Assembly: GCF_001275675.1 (NCBI RefSeq)
Contig: NZ_LITM01000009.1
Span: 310,141 to 349,314 of the forward strand
Direction: 5' to 3'
Source of the DNA: Lysinibacillus sp. FJAT-14745
GTDB taxonomy: Bacteria; Bacillota; Bacilli; Bacillales_A; Planococcaceae
DNA: 39,174 bases
Under the pieces are notes generated by a model that saw only the letters and a program-made list of their open reading frames with translations, made no database searches and had not been told where the DNA came from. Position numbers and translations under genes: made by a program. Positions 31,244 through 39,174 of the stretch are shown piece after piece; position 1 is the first letter of the stretch, and every line of letters starts with the position of its first letter.

Positions 31244-32223
31244 AGGTATTACAGCCAGGTATGCTGGCAACCATTCAAGACCTAGGAAGATATGGACTAC
31301 AAAAGTTTGGTGTTATCGTCGGAGGAGCAATGGATTCAATTTCCTTACGAATTGCGAATTTACTTGTTGGAAATTCGGAAGGAGAAGGCGCTCTTGAGGT
31401 AACACTTTATGGAACAACCCTTTTATTTGAAACGGATGAACTGATCGCAATTACAGGTGGCAATTTACAACCTACAATAGACGGAAAAGAAGCACCAATG
31501 TGGCGACCACTTTTAATTCAAAAAGGATCTGTTTTAAAATTTAATACTGCGATTAGTGGTTGCCGAGCATACGTATCGTTTAGTGGCGGAATTCAAGTGC
31601 CCAAAGTGATGAGTAGTAAAAGCACCTACATACGTGCTGGAATTGGAGGATTTCAAGGAAGAAGATTGCTGAAGAATGATGTCTTTGAAATAGATAGACG
31701 ATCAGAGTTAGGAGAGGATCTTTTTAAACAATTAAAAAAAGAACCAACGTACCTTTCTTGGTCAGCTGATTACACATCCTTTGTTACATTAAAAAAAACG
31801 CAAACAATCCGCTTCATAAGAGGCTCTGAATATGAGCATTTCGATGAGGAGAGTTTAAAAAAATTCCTTTCAACGCCTTACACCATCACAACACACGCAG
31901 ATCGAATGGGCTATCGATTAGAAGGAGAGGCTATTCAATTAAAAGAGCCATTTGAATTATTATCCGAAGGGGTTACATTTGGAACGATTCAAGTGCCCTC
32001 CAATGGGCAACCTATTATTTTAATGGCAGATCGTCAAACAACTGGTGGATATCCTAAAATAGCTCAAGTGATTTCTGCCGATTTACCATCATTAGCACAA
32101 ATGCAAGCAAATGGTCGAATCTATTTTAAAGAGGTCACTCTTGAAGAAGCTCAATTGGCATTAATACATCAAGAAAGAAAACGCAATGAATTAGCATTTG
32201 GGCTCCGTTTAAAAAGGTTATAG
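31234..32223 (+). CDS. pxpC: 5-oxoprolinase subunit PxpC (KipA)
   Basis: A 329-residue biotin-dependent-carboxyltransferase-like protein (allophanate hydrolase subunit 2 domain). Signature parts: VLQPGMLATIQDLGRYG, GGAMDSISLRIANLLVGN, ALEVTLYGTTLLFE, AITGGNLQPTIDG, SSKSTYIRAGIGGFQGR, ADRMGYRLEG and ILMADRQTTGGYPKIAQVI. It forms the oxoprolinase with PxpB and PxpA. The start MGIKVLQPG at 31234 follows GGGAG and overlaps the pxpB stop (ATGGGCATAA), so translation is coupled. It ends at a terminator shared with kipR. Confidence 0.93.
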   Translation: MGIKVLQPGMLATIQDLGRYGLQKFGVIVGGAMDSISLRIANLLVGNSEGEGALEVTLYGTTLLFETDELIAITGGNLQPTIDGKEAPMWRPLLIQKGSVLKFNTAISGCRAYVSFSGGIQVPKVMSSKSTYIRAGIGGFQGRRLLKNDVFEIDRRSELGEDLFKQLKKEPTYLSWSADYTSFVTLKKTQTIRFIRGSEYEHFDEESLKKFLSTPYTITTHADRMGYRLEGEAIQLKEPFELLSEGVTFGTIQVPSNGQPIILMADRQTTGGYPKIAQVISADLPSLAQMQANGRIYFKEVTLEEAQLALIHQERKRNELAFGLRLKRL

Positions 32224-32306
32224 AAGCGTTAGAGGCTATTCAATCGTCCAAAATTCGATTATTTAGATAGTAATGTTCACCAAAAAATTAGCAATTTCAG
32301 CGCAAA

Positions 32307-32346
32307 ATGGGTAATCTCAAATGACTTTTGAGACTACCCATTTTTT
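32307..32346. terminator. Bidirectional terminator between pxpC and kipR
   Basis: ATGGGTA-at-CTCAAA pairs with TTTGAG-ac-TACCCAT (32307-32341) with a short internal mismatch. TTTTTT follows rightward, and the kipR stop lies within its edge. Confidence 0.85.
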
Positions 32347-33103
32347 AAAGCTGTTCATACCCCAATTGTTTAGAAATCTCTGCAGTCGCCTTCTTAAGTT
32401 TATCGACGTAGATTTCAACGTTTTCCCCTCGATAATTGGTTTCTAGTCCCGCAATACTCATTGCTGCAACGACATCTCCTTTATGATCGTAAATCGGTGC
32501 TGCAACAGCAGATGTATAATTTTCTAATTCTGAATGGCTGATTGTATAACCAAGTTCTCTAGCCTGCACAATCGTTTCAAAAAGCCTTTCCTTATCTGTA
32601 ATCGTCCCCATTGCAAATGATTTAAGTTCTACCGATTCGAGATATTCCTTTATGTCTGCATCCGGTAAAAAGGATAATACAGCACGAGGGCATGCCCCTG
32701 CATAAAGAGGACTTTTTCTACCAATTGCTGTGTAGAGTCGAACTTTTTGCTTCGTATCTATTTTCTCGATATAAACAGCATCGTCACCATCACGAACGAT
32801 TAAATTAATCGCTTCTTTTACATCATTATGTAACTCATTCATAATTGGCTCTGCAATTTTTCGCACATCTAGGCGCATTGATACTAGATGTCCAAATTTA
32901 AGGAAGAGAATGCCTAACCTATATTTTGCATCAGTCCCCTTTTCTAAAAAATCCATTTCCTCGAAAGATTTCAACATGCGGAAAGCAGTGGTTTTAGGGA
33001 TTCCTGATAACTCAATTACTTCTTGAAATGACAGTTCAGTATGATCGATAAATAGATTTAAAACATCCATTGAACGGACAACCGTTTTATTATTATTTGT
33101 CAA
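32345..33103 (-). CDS. kipR: IclR-family transcriptional regulator (KipR-like)
   Basis: A 252-residue regulator. The N-terminal winged helix (residues 1-70; TVVRSMDVLNLFIDHTELSFQEVIELSGIPKTTAFRMLKSFEEMDFLE) is followed by the IclR effector domain (about 75-250; MNELHNDVKEAINLIVRDGDDAVYIEKID, YAGACPRAVLSFLP, YTISHSELENYTSAVAAPIYDHKGDVVAAMSIAG). B. subtilis KipR represses the ycsF-kip operon, and here the gene converges on pxpC. The effector is probably 5-oxoproline or a relative; this is inference. Repeats at 30289, 30451 and 30472 are its likely sites. Confidence 0.88.
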   Translation of the reverse strand: MTNNNKTVVRSMDVLNLFIDHTELSFQEVIELSGIPKTTAFRMLKSFEEMDFLEKGTDAKYRLGILFLKFGHLVSMRLDVRKIAEPIMNELHNDVKEAINLIVRDGDDAVYIEKIDTKQKVRLYTAIGRKSPLYAGACPRAVLSFLPDADIKEYLESVELKSFAMGTITDKERLFETIVQARELGYTISHSELENYTSAVAAPIYDHKGDVVAAMSIAGLETNYRGENVEIYVDKLKKATAEISKQLGYEQL

Positions 33104-33335
33104 TTTAAGTCTTCTCCCCCTTCTATACTAGATTTAATATAATCATAATTTTTCTTTTCTTAATTAATAATTATACCTAATATCTTACTGTTTTTATATA
33201 CCTTACAAATCAGGTTGACAAAGGAAAAAAAACAGGAGCAGAGAATGGTTGCTTTGCTTCCAGACTCTTCACCCCTGCTTGTTATTCTTATTTTGATTCC
33301 CTCGATTACTATGCTAGTTAAAAAATGTGGATATT

Positions 33336-34595
33336 CTATTTTTGTCCTACGTTTTGACGTTTTTCCTTCAATAAAATCACTCCCATCAAACCAACGATGG
33401 AGAAGATAACTGGCGTGATGAAACCATAGTAATATCCTTCAAATAGATTTCCTGAAGTTAATTGAAAATGATCCAATATATATCCAAAAATGATAGGTAG
33501 CAATACAGCACTTAGAAAGCCGCCCGTATTCGCAATCCCTGAAACAATTCCAGATTCTTCTAGATTAAAAGATTGTCGTACAGCTGCAAAGGTTAATGCA
33601 CTTGCCCCATATCCAAAGCCAATGATAAAGAAAATAATAATTAGAAAGAAAAAGGAAGGATGTCCATTAAATAAAAGGAAAGAAAACCACCCTAATAAAA
33701 CAATGATATGAACGACAATATACGGTCTTTTAATTGTTTCTAATCGACTTGAAATCCAACTAGCTAGAGGTGCTCCAATAAGTGCCCCGATAAGACCGAT
33801 CATAATTAACTGGCTGGCATCTGAACGAGTCATTTCATACATATTCATCCCATATGGTACTGCCCACGAACTGATAAACCCTACATAACCGCCGACTACC
33901 CCAAAATGGCAAAAGAAAAGAGCCCACGCTTGCGGATTTGAAAATATTCTTCGTAGTAAAACTGATGTTTTTTCACGTTGCACTTCTGCTGTATCAACTA
34001 CTTGCTCATCCCCAAAAATTTGTTTTGTTTTTTTTACAAGTACAAAATAAAGGAGAATGCCACATACACATAATAGTAGTCCTACTGAGAAAAATGTTAC
34101 CCTCCAACCAAGTAAAAGTATCCATGTGGAGAAAGGTACTGTCGCCAATAAAAAACCAAGACTTCCTGTCATGCCCGCCAGGCCAATTAATCGAACAAAT
34201 TCCTTTGTATGAAACCATTGGGCCAAAATTAGCACCATGTTAACCCATATGGTCGCATCCCCTACCCCCGTTAGTATTCTGGCAAAAAACAGGATGAATT
34301 CATGTGTACTTAGACTATAAATAATTGTACCTAAACCTGTAAGAGTAGCACCGATAATTAGAAAAAAATTTGGACCAAATCGATCAGCTAAAATACCCAT
34401 CGGAATTTGCAAACTCGTGTAGACAAAAAATTGTATACTCGTCAATAACCCAATCGTTGATGCTGTGACATTAAAATCTCGCATCAATTGATCTGTAATC
34501 AGTCCTGGGGCGGTTCGTTGACTCGCCATTAACAAATAAGTAAATAATACAGAAACAAATACAACCCATCTATATCTACTATTTTGTTTGTCCAA
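33336..34595 (-). CDS. MFS transporter
   Basis: A 419-residue major facilitator with 12 predicted helices. The motif between helices 2 and 3 is GILADRFGPNFFLIIGA, and helix 4 reads FARILTGVGDATIWVNMVLILAQWF. The first helix carries RYRWVVFVSVLFTYLLMASQRTAPGLITDQL, a pattern common among carboxylate or nitrate-type porters of the family. Substrate unknown; the neighbouring pyroglutamate genes may be a clue but it is not in their operon. The upstream region has the inverted repeat ACAGGT-N10-ACCTGT (34637-34658). Confidence 0.85.
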   Translation of the reverse strand: MDKQNSRYRWVVFVSVLFTYLLMASQRTAPGLITDQLMRDFNVTASTIGLLTSIQFFVYTSLQIPMGILADRFGPNFFLIIGATLTGLGTIIYSLSTHEFILFFARILTGVGDATIWVNMVLILAQWFHTKEFVRLIGLAGMTGSLGFLLATVPFSTWILLLGWRVTFFSVGLLLCVCGILLYFVLVKKTKQIFGDEQVVDTAEVQREKTSVLLRRIFSNPQAWALFFCHFGVVGGYVGFISSWAVPYGMNMYEMTRSDASQLIMIGLIGALIGAPLASWISSRLETIKRPYIVVHIIVLLGWFSFLLFNGHPSFFFLIIIFFIIGFGYGASALTFAAVRQSFNLEESGIVSGIANTGGFLSAVLLPIIFGYILDHFQLTSGNLFEGYYYGFITPVIFSIVGLMGVILLKEKRQNVGQK

Positions 34596-34624
34596 TGATT
34601 TCTACTCCTATTAGCTTTTACTAT

Positions 34625-34658
34625 AATATATGAATTACAGGTAACGTTAAAAACCTGT
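34625..34658 (-). promoter_or_regulatory. Inverted repeat at the MFS gene promoter
   Basis: ACAGGT (34637-34642) and ACCTGT (34653-34658) flank a 10-bp centre, next to a possible -10 TATATT (34630-34625). A dyad of this size suggests a repressor site. Confidence 0.4.
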
Positions 34659-35014
34659 TTTTCAAAGTAGTTTTATGATTTGATGCTTTTAGTTCTCAAT
34701 GTTTAATATAAAGCTTAAATTCTTTTTGAATTTTAACACGTCTCCCTACACTTTTATTAACATACTTTTTTGGAGCTACAATACACATGCCATCGTATCT
34801 CAAATAAGTCTTTTTGACATCCAAGAATTATTGAAAATAAAAAGTCTTCACGGGATAGTGTCGTTCTTTTCATCCACATGTATCGATGTATTTGTTAAAC
34901 ACCATTTCGTTACAGAATTATTTCTGTAATTAATACGGTTAGCTTTCAAAGCTGTCTTCAATAATTTTATAGGGCTCGATGATGGAGGGGCACTACCATA
35001 GGTTCTCTCAATAA
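34659..35014. other. Low-complexity intergenic region, no gene recognised
   Basis: About 350 AT-rich bases. An open frame from 34699 to 34929 is mainly Phe, Ile, Ser and Lys with no ribosome site, and I regard it as chance. Nothing else is supported. Confidence 0.35.
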
Positions 35015-35077
35015 TTAATTTTCCCACTCAATCGTTGCTGGTGGCTTAGATGTAATGTCATACAGTACGCTCATCAA
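35015..35077 (-). pseudogene. guaA: Remnant of the 3' end of guaA (GMP synthase)
   Basis: The minus strand reads SVLYDITSKPPATIEWEN and stops (TAA at 35017-35015). YDITSKPPATIEWE is the nearly invariant C-terminus of glutamine-hydrolysing GMP synthase. Only about 20 codons remain, with an in-frame stop upstream (CTA at 35078-35080 on the plus strand). No other part of the gene is nearby, so it is a leftover of a rearrangement or a duplicated end. Confidence 0.8.
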
Positions 35078-35188
35078 CTAATGATATATATGGGTTGTAA
35101 GCTATTTATCAAAACAGAAAAATCCGTTCAATTCAAGTTATTCTTGTCCTCAATTGAAGCAGGTGACCCCTTGTTTACAACGTTATTA

Positions 35189-35354
35189 TTTTAATAACGG
35201 ACAGGTCTATTGATTCTGTTACTGAAATTTTTAGTGAGGAATGGATATCCGATGACGAGTTTTTTGTCACCGAATCTGAAATTCATGGGAATAATAAACT
35301 CTATCATCAATTAAAAAAAAGAACTTCGAATGAGAAAAACATAGGGAGATTTTA
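35189..35354 (+). pseudogene. Possible coding remnant of unknown origin
   Basis: The frame reads IILITDRSIDSVTEIFSEEW, then ISDDEFFVTESEIHGNNKLY and ends KNIGRF*. The acidic, protein-like composition differs from the surrounding AT-rich noise, but there is no start codon or ribosome site. It is followed directly by the terminator of the gene on the other strand. Family unknown. Confidence 0.3.
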
Positions 35355-35372
35355 GTCTTCCTATGTTTTCAT
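35333..35372 (-). terminator. Terminator of the 49-residue protein gene
   Basis: ACATAGG (35339-35345) and CCTATGT (35360-35366) form the stem. On the minus strand it is followed by TTTTTCTC. It lies eight bases past the stop of the gene at 35378-35527. Confidence 0.75.
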
Positions 35373-35377
35373 TCATA

Positions 35378-35527
35378 TTATTTATCTGTTTGTTCTTGCT
35401 TCTTTTTCAAATACTCCACACGTATTTTTTCAAGTTGCTGCTTTTTATCAAATTTGGCAGGCTTGTGTTTTTCATGATACTTCGTCACAGCTACCTTACC
35501 TTTGGTATCCAATTGATATTTCCCCAC
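35378..35527 (-). CDS. Small basic protein, 49 residues, GTG start
   Basis: A short gene: VGKYQLDTKGKVAVTKYHEK, HKPAKFDKKQQLEKIRVEYL, KKKQEQTDK. GTG (35525-35527) is preceded by AGGTGA at a workable distance, and a matching terminator follows. The protein is lysine-rich with a likely C-terminal helix. I recall short proteins with the GKYQLD.KGK...YHEKH pattern in related bacteria but know no function. Confidence 0.65.
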   Translation of the reverse strand: MGKYQLDTKGKVAVTKYHEKHKPAKFDKKQQLEKIRVEYLKKKQEQTDK

Positions 35528-35679
35528 TTTGTTCACCTACTTTTCCTGTCCTTAAAAAGAATCTATTCAACAAATATAATATACCTTATTTTACTGAAGT
35601 AAACCTTATTTGGGGAACTGTATTAATTTTATTTGCTTCTAATTCTTTAAGATATTCTTAAACTTCCCTATTTAAAAGA

Positions 35680-37152
35680 TTAATTAGAAAACCATCCAAC
35701 AGGCTTTGCTTTAAAGCTAATATTAACCTGTTTCTGTTCTGAAAATTCATCAAGACCAAAGACTCCTAAACCTCTTCCAACTCCACTTTGTTTATAACCA
35801 CCCCATGGGGCTTGCACTGTTGCAACATGATAACAATTCACCCATGTGATACCGGCCTTTATTTTGCTGACAACGCGCATCGCTTTCTCTAAATCCTGAC
35901 AAAAGACAGCACCAGCCAATCCAAATACTGTATCATTCGCTAAAGTAATTGCTTCTTCTTCATCTTTAAATTTTTGAACGACTAAAACGGGACCGAAGAT
36001 TTCTTCTTGTACAATTCTCATATCCGGTCTAGTGTTGGTGAAAATGGTAGGTTCAACAAAAAAGCCGTTTTCAAACCCGTTCGCTACAATTCTATTTCCT
36101 CCACAAGCAAGTGTTGCACCTTCCTGTATTCCTATCTCAATATAGTTTAATACCTTTTGCATATGTGCTGCACTCACAAGCGGCCCCATTTCACTTGTAG
36201 GATTATTTCCATGACCAACGACAATCTTTTTTGCACGATCTATCAGTCTTTCAATAAATTGATCGTGAATGCTTTCTTCAATTAAGAGACGGGAAGCCGC
36301 TGTGCACACTTGACCACTATTAAAGAAGAGATTAAATAGTGCATTATCTACTGCAATTTCTATGTCATTATCAGCAAATACAATGTTAGGAGATTTTCCT
36401 CCTAATTCTAAGGTGATTTTCTTTGTCTGTTCTGCCGCAACACGCATAATATTCTGACCTGTTTTCGTTCCACCAATAAAAGCCACTTTATCTACTAAAT
36501 TACTTTCGACCATTTCACTGCCAACAGAACTTCCAGCTCCCATTACTAGATTGGCGACTCCTGCTGGTACACCAGCCTTTTCTATAATTTCAAAGAGTTT
36601 AACAGCAGTAATCGGTGTAATTTCTGATGGTTTTAGTATAAAAGTATTTCCAGCCGCTAATGCCGGAGCAATCTGCCATGCCGCCATAAGGAGGGGGAAA
36701 TTCCATGGAACAATAAGACTGCACACGCCGATGGGTTCACGAATAACGATTGTTTGAACTGAATCACCTACATTATATATTTCACCTTCTGATTGAGTAA
36801 TAAGACTTGCATAGTATCGGAAACATTCAATCGCATTTTGAACATCTGTTTTTGCAGCAAGTAACATTTTTCCACTATTCAATGTTTCTAACATTGCTAA
36901 ATCATCTGCCTCTTCTTCCAACAGATTTGCGATTTTATGCAAATACTTTGCACGAGTCTTAAAAGGGAGTTGTGACCAAATTCCACTATCGAATGTACTA
37001 TGTGCTACTGAGATTGCATATTGTGCATCCTCAGCAGTACCCTCAGCTACTACTGCAAGTAGCTCACCATTTGCAGGATTTTTCACTTCTCTTTTTTCTT
37101 TAGAAATTGAAGTAATCCATTTACCATCAATATACATCTTAAGTTCCAACAT
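35680..37152 (-). CDS. NAD(P)-dependent aldehyde dehydrogenase
   Basis: A 490-residue aldehyde dehydrogenase of normal length. The catalytic residues are visible: Cys283 in FFNSGQVCTAASR and Glu249 in ITLELGGKSPNIVF. The nucleotide-binding region has PWNFPLLMAAWQIAPALAAGN, LKPSEITP and GGTKTGQNI. The C-terminal part carries EEIFGPVL and PWGGYKQSGVGRGLG. It oxidises an aldehyde to an acid. The closest families by eye are betaine-aldehyde/4-aminobutyraldehyde-type enzymes, but the substrate is open. AAGGAG precedes the start. The amidohydrolase gene lies 159 bp upstream on the same strand. Confidence 0.92.
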   Translation of the reverse strand: MLELKMYIDGKWITSISKEKREVKNPANGELLAVVAEGTAEDAQYAISVAHSTFDSGIWSQLPFKTRAKYLHKIANLLEEEADDLAMLETLNSGKMLLAAKTDVQNAIECFRYYASLITQSEGEIYNVGDSVQTIVIREPIGVCSLIVPWNFPLLMAAWQIAPALAAGNTFILKPSEITPITAVKLFEIIEKAGVPAGVANLVMGAGSSVGSEMVESNLVDKVAFIGGTKTGQNIMRVAAEQTKKITLELGGKSPNIVFADNDIEIAVDNALFNLFFNSGQVCTAASRLLIEESIHDQFIERLIDRAKKIVVGHGNNPTSEMGPLVSAAHMQKVLNYIEIGIQEGATLACGGNRIVANGFENGFFVEPTIFTNTRPDMRIVQEEIFGPVLVVQKFKDEEEAITLANDTVFGLAGAVFCQDLEKAMRVVSKIKAGITWVNCYHVATVQAPWGGYKQSGVGRGLGVFGLDEFSEQKQVNISFKAKPVGWFSN

Positions 37153-37311
37153 TTTATCTTCTCCTTTTCACCAGCCGATATAGGAAACGATGATAGTACT
37201 AGGAAGCTCTTATATTCTGATTTGATCCTACGGCAATAATAGGTTTTCACTAAATTTCCTAATACAAAAATCTTATTAAAACATTCTTTTCAAGTTATAC
37301 GAAATGTTATT

Positions 37312-38931
37312 CTAAGCTTTTACGACAGCTTCATTTTTGTATAAAATTTGTCCATCTATAATCGTCATCTCTACTTTTAAATCTTTTATACTAGTATTAT
37401 TTTGACTTAGAATACTACTATCTAATACTACTAAATCTGCTAATTTCCCCACCTCTAAGCTACCTTTAATATCTTCTTCGAAACTCGCATATGCTCCATT
37501 GATCGTATATATTTTTATTGCTTCCAATATTGTAACTTTTTGATTCACTCCAATTTCAGAATTACTACTACTTTTTCGATTGACTGCTGTATGAATGCCT
37601 ATTAGAGGATTATAATCCGTAACTGGTGCATCAGAACCGCCTGCACATATAATACCTTTATCAATAAAATCACGTACTGGATACATATAATTAACTCGTT
37701 CTCCATAATTCTTCACATAAATATCTCCAAATTCAAACGGGAAAGGTGGATTTGGAATTGGAATAACACCAAGGTTCTTCATTCTATCTTGTAAATCTGG
37801 TGTAGAAATTCCCGCATGCTCAATTCGATGGCGATGATCTTCTCTTGGATGCTCATTAAGCACTTTTTCTACACAATTCAAATACATTTCAATAGCTCGA
37901 TCGCCCTGAGCATGTACAGTTATTTGATATCCTTTTTTATGAGCTTCACCTAATACACGATAGATTTCTTCTTCACTATAGTAAAGAATTCCATGATCAT
38001 TCGGATTACTGGTATATGGCTCTCTTGTTGCAATAGTAGGACCTGTACTACTTCCATCCGTAAATATTTTAGCTGGACCAATTTTAAAGCGTTCATCACC
38101 CGTACCTGTTAGTACCCCTGCAGATAGCATTTTCCCTACAAATTCATGTGAATTATTTAATGTACAAATGATTGCATAAACACGAACAGCGATATCTTTA
38201 TTTTTTACTGCTTCCTGTAAAAGACGATAAGTATCTGTATCAGAAACACCTGCTTCATGAATACTAGTAATACCTGCTTGAACAAAATGATCAGAGGCTA
38301 TTTTCATCGCTTGTCTTAACTCAACCTCTGTATATTTAGCAATTTCATTCATTCGCATATTCGCTTTTTCTATTAATTTACCTGTTAATGCACCATTAGC
38401 ATCTCGCTCAATTACTCCCCCATCAGGATTACTTGTATTAGCATCTATTTCGGCTAATTCTAATGCTTTACTGTTTACAATAGAAATATGACCACAAGTA
38501 CGAGTAATCATAATCGGATGTTCTGAAGAAATTTCATCTAGCTCCTTAATAGATAGGTAACGATTTTCTTTTATTGTCGTTTCATTAAAGCCCCAAGCTC
38601 GAATCCATTGACCTTTAGGAACAGTTTGAACTTTTTTTCGTAATTCCTGTTTTATGTCCTCATTTGAAGTAATATTTTGAGCCTTACAACTAATAGCTAG
38701 TTGGTTTAATCCATACATAACTAAATGAATATGAGCATCTATAAACCCTGGCAGCAATGTTTTTCCGCACAAATCAATAACTTCTGTTTTACTGTCTATC
38801 AGTTGCTGTACCTCTAAGGTAGAACCTACAAGAATAATGCGATTTTCCTTAATTGCAACAGCTTCTTCAATTCGAGAATCTGCATCCATTGTAATCACTT
38901 CACCATTTATAAATACTAAATCCGCTTTCAT
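37312..38931 (-). CDS. Metal-dependent amidohydrolase, YtcJ-like (amidohydrolase_3)
   Basis: A 539-residue TIM-barrel amidohydrolase. N-terminal beta sandwich DLVFINGEVITMDADSRIEEAVAIKENRI, then LPGFIDAHIHL with the HxH metal ligands His67 and His69. Further blocks are KIFTDGSSTGP, the barrel histidines in ITVHAQGDRA and HRIEHAG, and the catalytic Asp in CAGGSDAPVTDYNP. The C-terminal GSLEVGKLADLVVLD is standard. Members hydrolyse amides, carbamates or cyclic imides; YtcJ-type enzymes are annotated broadly and the substrate is unknown. GGAGG precedes the ATG. With the aldehyde dehydrogenase it may form a small catabolic unit. Confidence 0.88.
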   Translation of the reverse strand: MKADLVFINGEVITMDADSRIEEAVAIKENRIILVGSTLEVQQLIDSKTEVIDLCGKTLLPGFIDAHIHLVMYGLNQLAISCKAQNITSNEDIKQELRKKVQTVPKGQWIRAWGFNETTIKENRYLSIKELDEISSEHPIMITRTCGHISIVNSKALELAEIDANTSNPDGGVIERDANGALTGKLIEKANMRMNEIAKYTEVELRQAMKIASDHFVQAGITSIHEAGVSDTDTYRLLQEAVKNKDIAVRVYAIICTLNNSHEFVGKMLSAGVLTGTGDERFKIGPAKIFTDGSSTGPTIATREPYTSNPNDHGILYYSEEEIYRVLGEAHKKGYQITVHAQGDRAIEMYLNCVEKVLNEHPREDHRHRIEHAGISTPDLQDRMKNLGVIPIPNPPFPFEFGDIYVKNYGERVNYMYPVRDFIDKGIICAGGSDAPVTDYNPLIGIHTAVNRKSSSNSEIGVNQKVTILEAIKIYTINGAYASFEEDIKGSLEVGKLADLVVLDSSILSQNNTSIKDLKVEMTIIDGQILYKNEAVVKA

Positions 38932-38992
38932 TTGTTACATCCTCCTTCGACTCTTTGAATTAATCTAATAAATATGATTCTATTATGATAGA

Positions 38993-39122
38993 ACATTTTT
39001 TTCTAAATCATCATTTTGCAAAACGGTACTTTTTTTAGTAAAAGCACTCACTCCAAGCATGACAATAATATTCATATGTGATGCTATAAAAGAACCATTA
39101 ATACAGGTGTGTTGATTAACCA
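38993..39122 (-). pseudogene. Possible C-terminal remnant of a membrane transporter
   Basis: The minus strand reads INGSFIASHMNIIVMLGVSA, then FTKKSTVLQNDDLEKNVLS and stops at 38995-38993. One hydrophobic helix ending in a charged tail (SAFTKKS) is how many sodium-solute symporters end. The upstream part is lost at the repeat near 39140. The family is a guess. Confidence 0.35.
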
Positions 39123-39143
39123 TTTTTATACATCCAAAGAGGC

Positions 39144-39174
39144 TGATTTCCGCTACGGGCTACTCGCTTTGTTG
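39144..39174 (+). repeat. Start of a Bacillales-type dispersed repeat, cut by the window edge
   Basis: CTGATTTCCGCTACGGGCTA and the following CTCGCTTT match the beginning of a GC-rich palindromic repeat that I recall as common in Bacillales genomes (GTTGATTTCCG...). The same opening GTTGATTTCCG lies inside the MITE at 7951-7961. Confidence 0.5.

Noticed and set aside
33215..33409. 64-codon frame between kipR and the MFS gene
   Set aside because: No ribosome site, and its end runs antisense into the MFS gene.
34699..34929. 76-codon frame in the gap after the MFS gene
   Set aside because: AT-rich noise composition (Phe, Ile, Ser), no ribosome site, and no recognisable features.

Overview
The window looks like a chromosomal segment of a low-GC, spore-former-type Firmicute (Bacillales). 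Lysinibacillus or a close relative is my best guess. The reasons are strong AGGAGG-type ribosome binding sites, AT-rich intergenic DNA, TTG and GTG starts, and B. subtilis-like gene neighbourhoods (ycsF/ycsG/kipI/kipA/kipR; yrhD/yrhE; yvgK/yvgL/yvgM). The genus call is inference from memory, not from a search.

Layout. 1-112: the right end of an ISL3-like insertion sequence. 168-5518: mixed small genes (membrane protein, metallophosphoesterase, TlpA-like thioredoxin, DUF6530-like protein, MATE exporter, cold-shock protein with a structured leader). 5807-6910: a decay zone with two adjacent pseudogenes, a LysE-type exporter and a sugar-type ABC ATPase. 6947-9685: a molybdate-sensing regulator divergent from modAB. 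A 198-bp non-autonomous element with a perfect 8-bp target duplication has inserted between them, and no intact modC is present.

9797-17802: an almost complete molybdenum cofactor island. moeB-moeA-mobB-moaE-moaD run leftward, moaB-mobA-moaC run rightward from an overlapping divergent promoter, and a leftward DUF2294-fdhD-moaA operon follows. 18611-23084: the enzyme this cofactor presumably serves, a cytosolic Cys-type formate dehydrogenase FdhA with N-terminal iron-sulfur domains, followed by a DUF1641 protein and an Mrp/NBP35-type ATPase. Molybdate uptake, cofactor synthesis, sulfuration (FdhD) and apoenzyme are thus encoded within about 16 kb.

23179-27950: small or unknown proteins, a zinc-ribbon/TPR protein, a divergent ClC channel and a histidine phosphatase. 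28203-33103: a 5-oxoproline (pyroglutamate) utilisation locus, pxpA-ycsG leftward and pxpB-pxpC (kipI-kipA) rightward, with an IclR regulator (kipR). 33336-38931: an MFS transporter, a relic-rich stretch including the last codons of a GMP synthase gene, a 49-residue protein gene, an aldehyde dehydrogenase and a YtcJ-like amidohydrolase. The window ends in a common dispersed repeat.

The most interesting non-coding signals are three. (1) A promoter-driven, multi-hairpin RNA ending in an intrinsic terminator lies upstream of fdhA, with an alternative pairing partner for the terminator stem. (2) Two families of dispersed repeats around the cofactor genes have conserved loops and covarying stems. 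(3) The moaA reading frame includes its iron-sulfur cysteine motif only if translation starts at a rare ATT codon.
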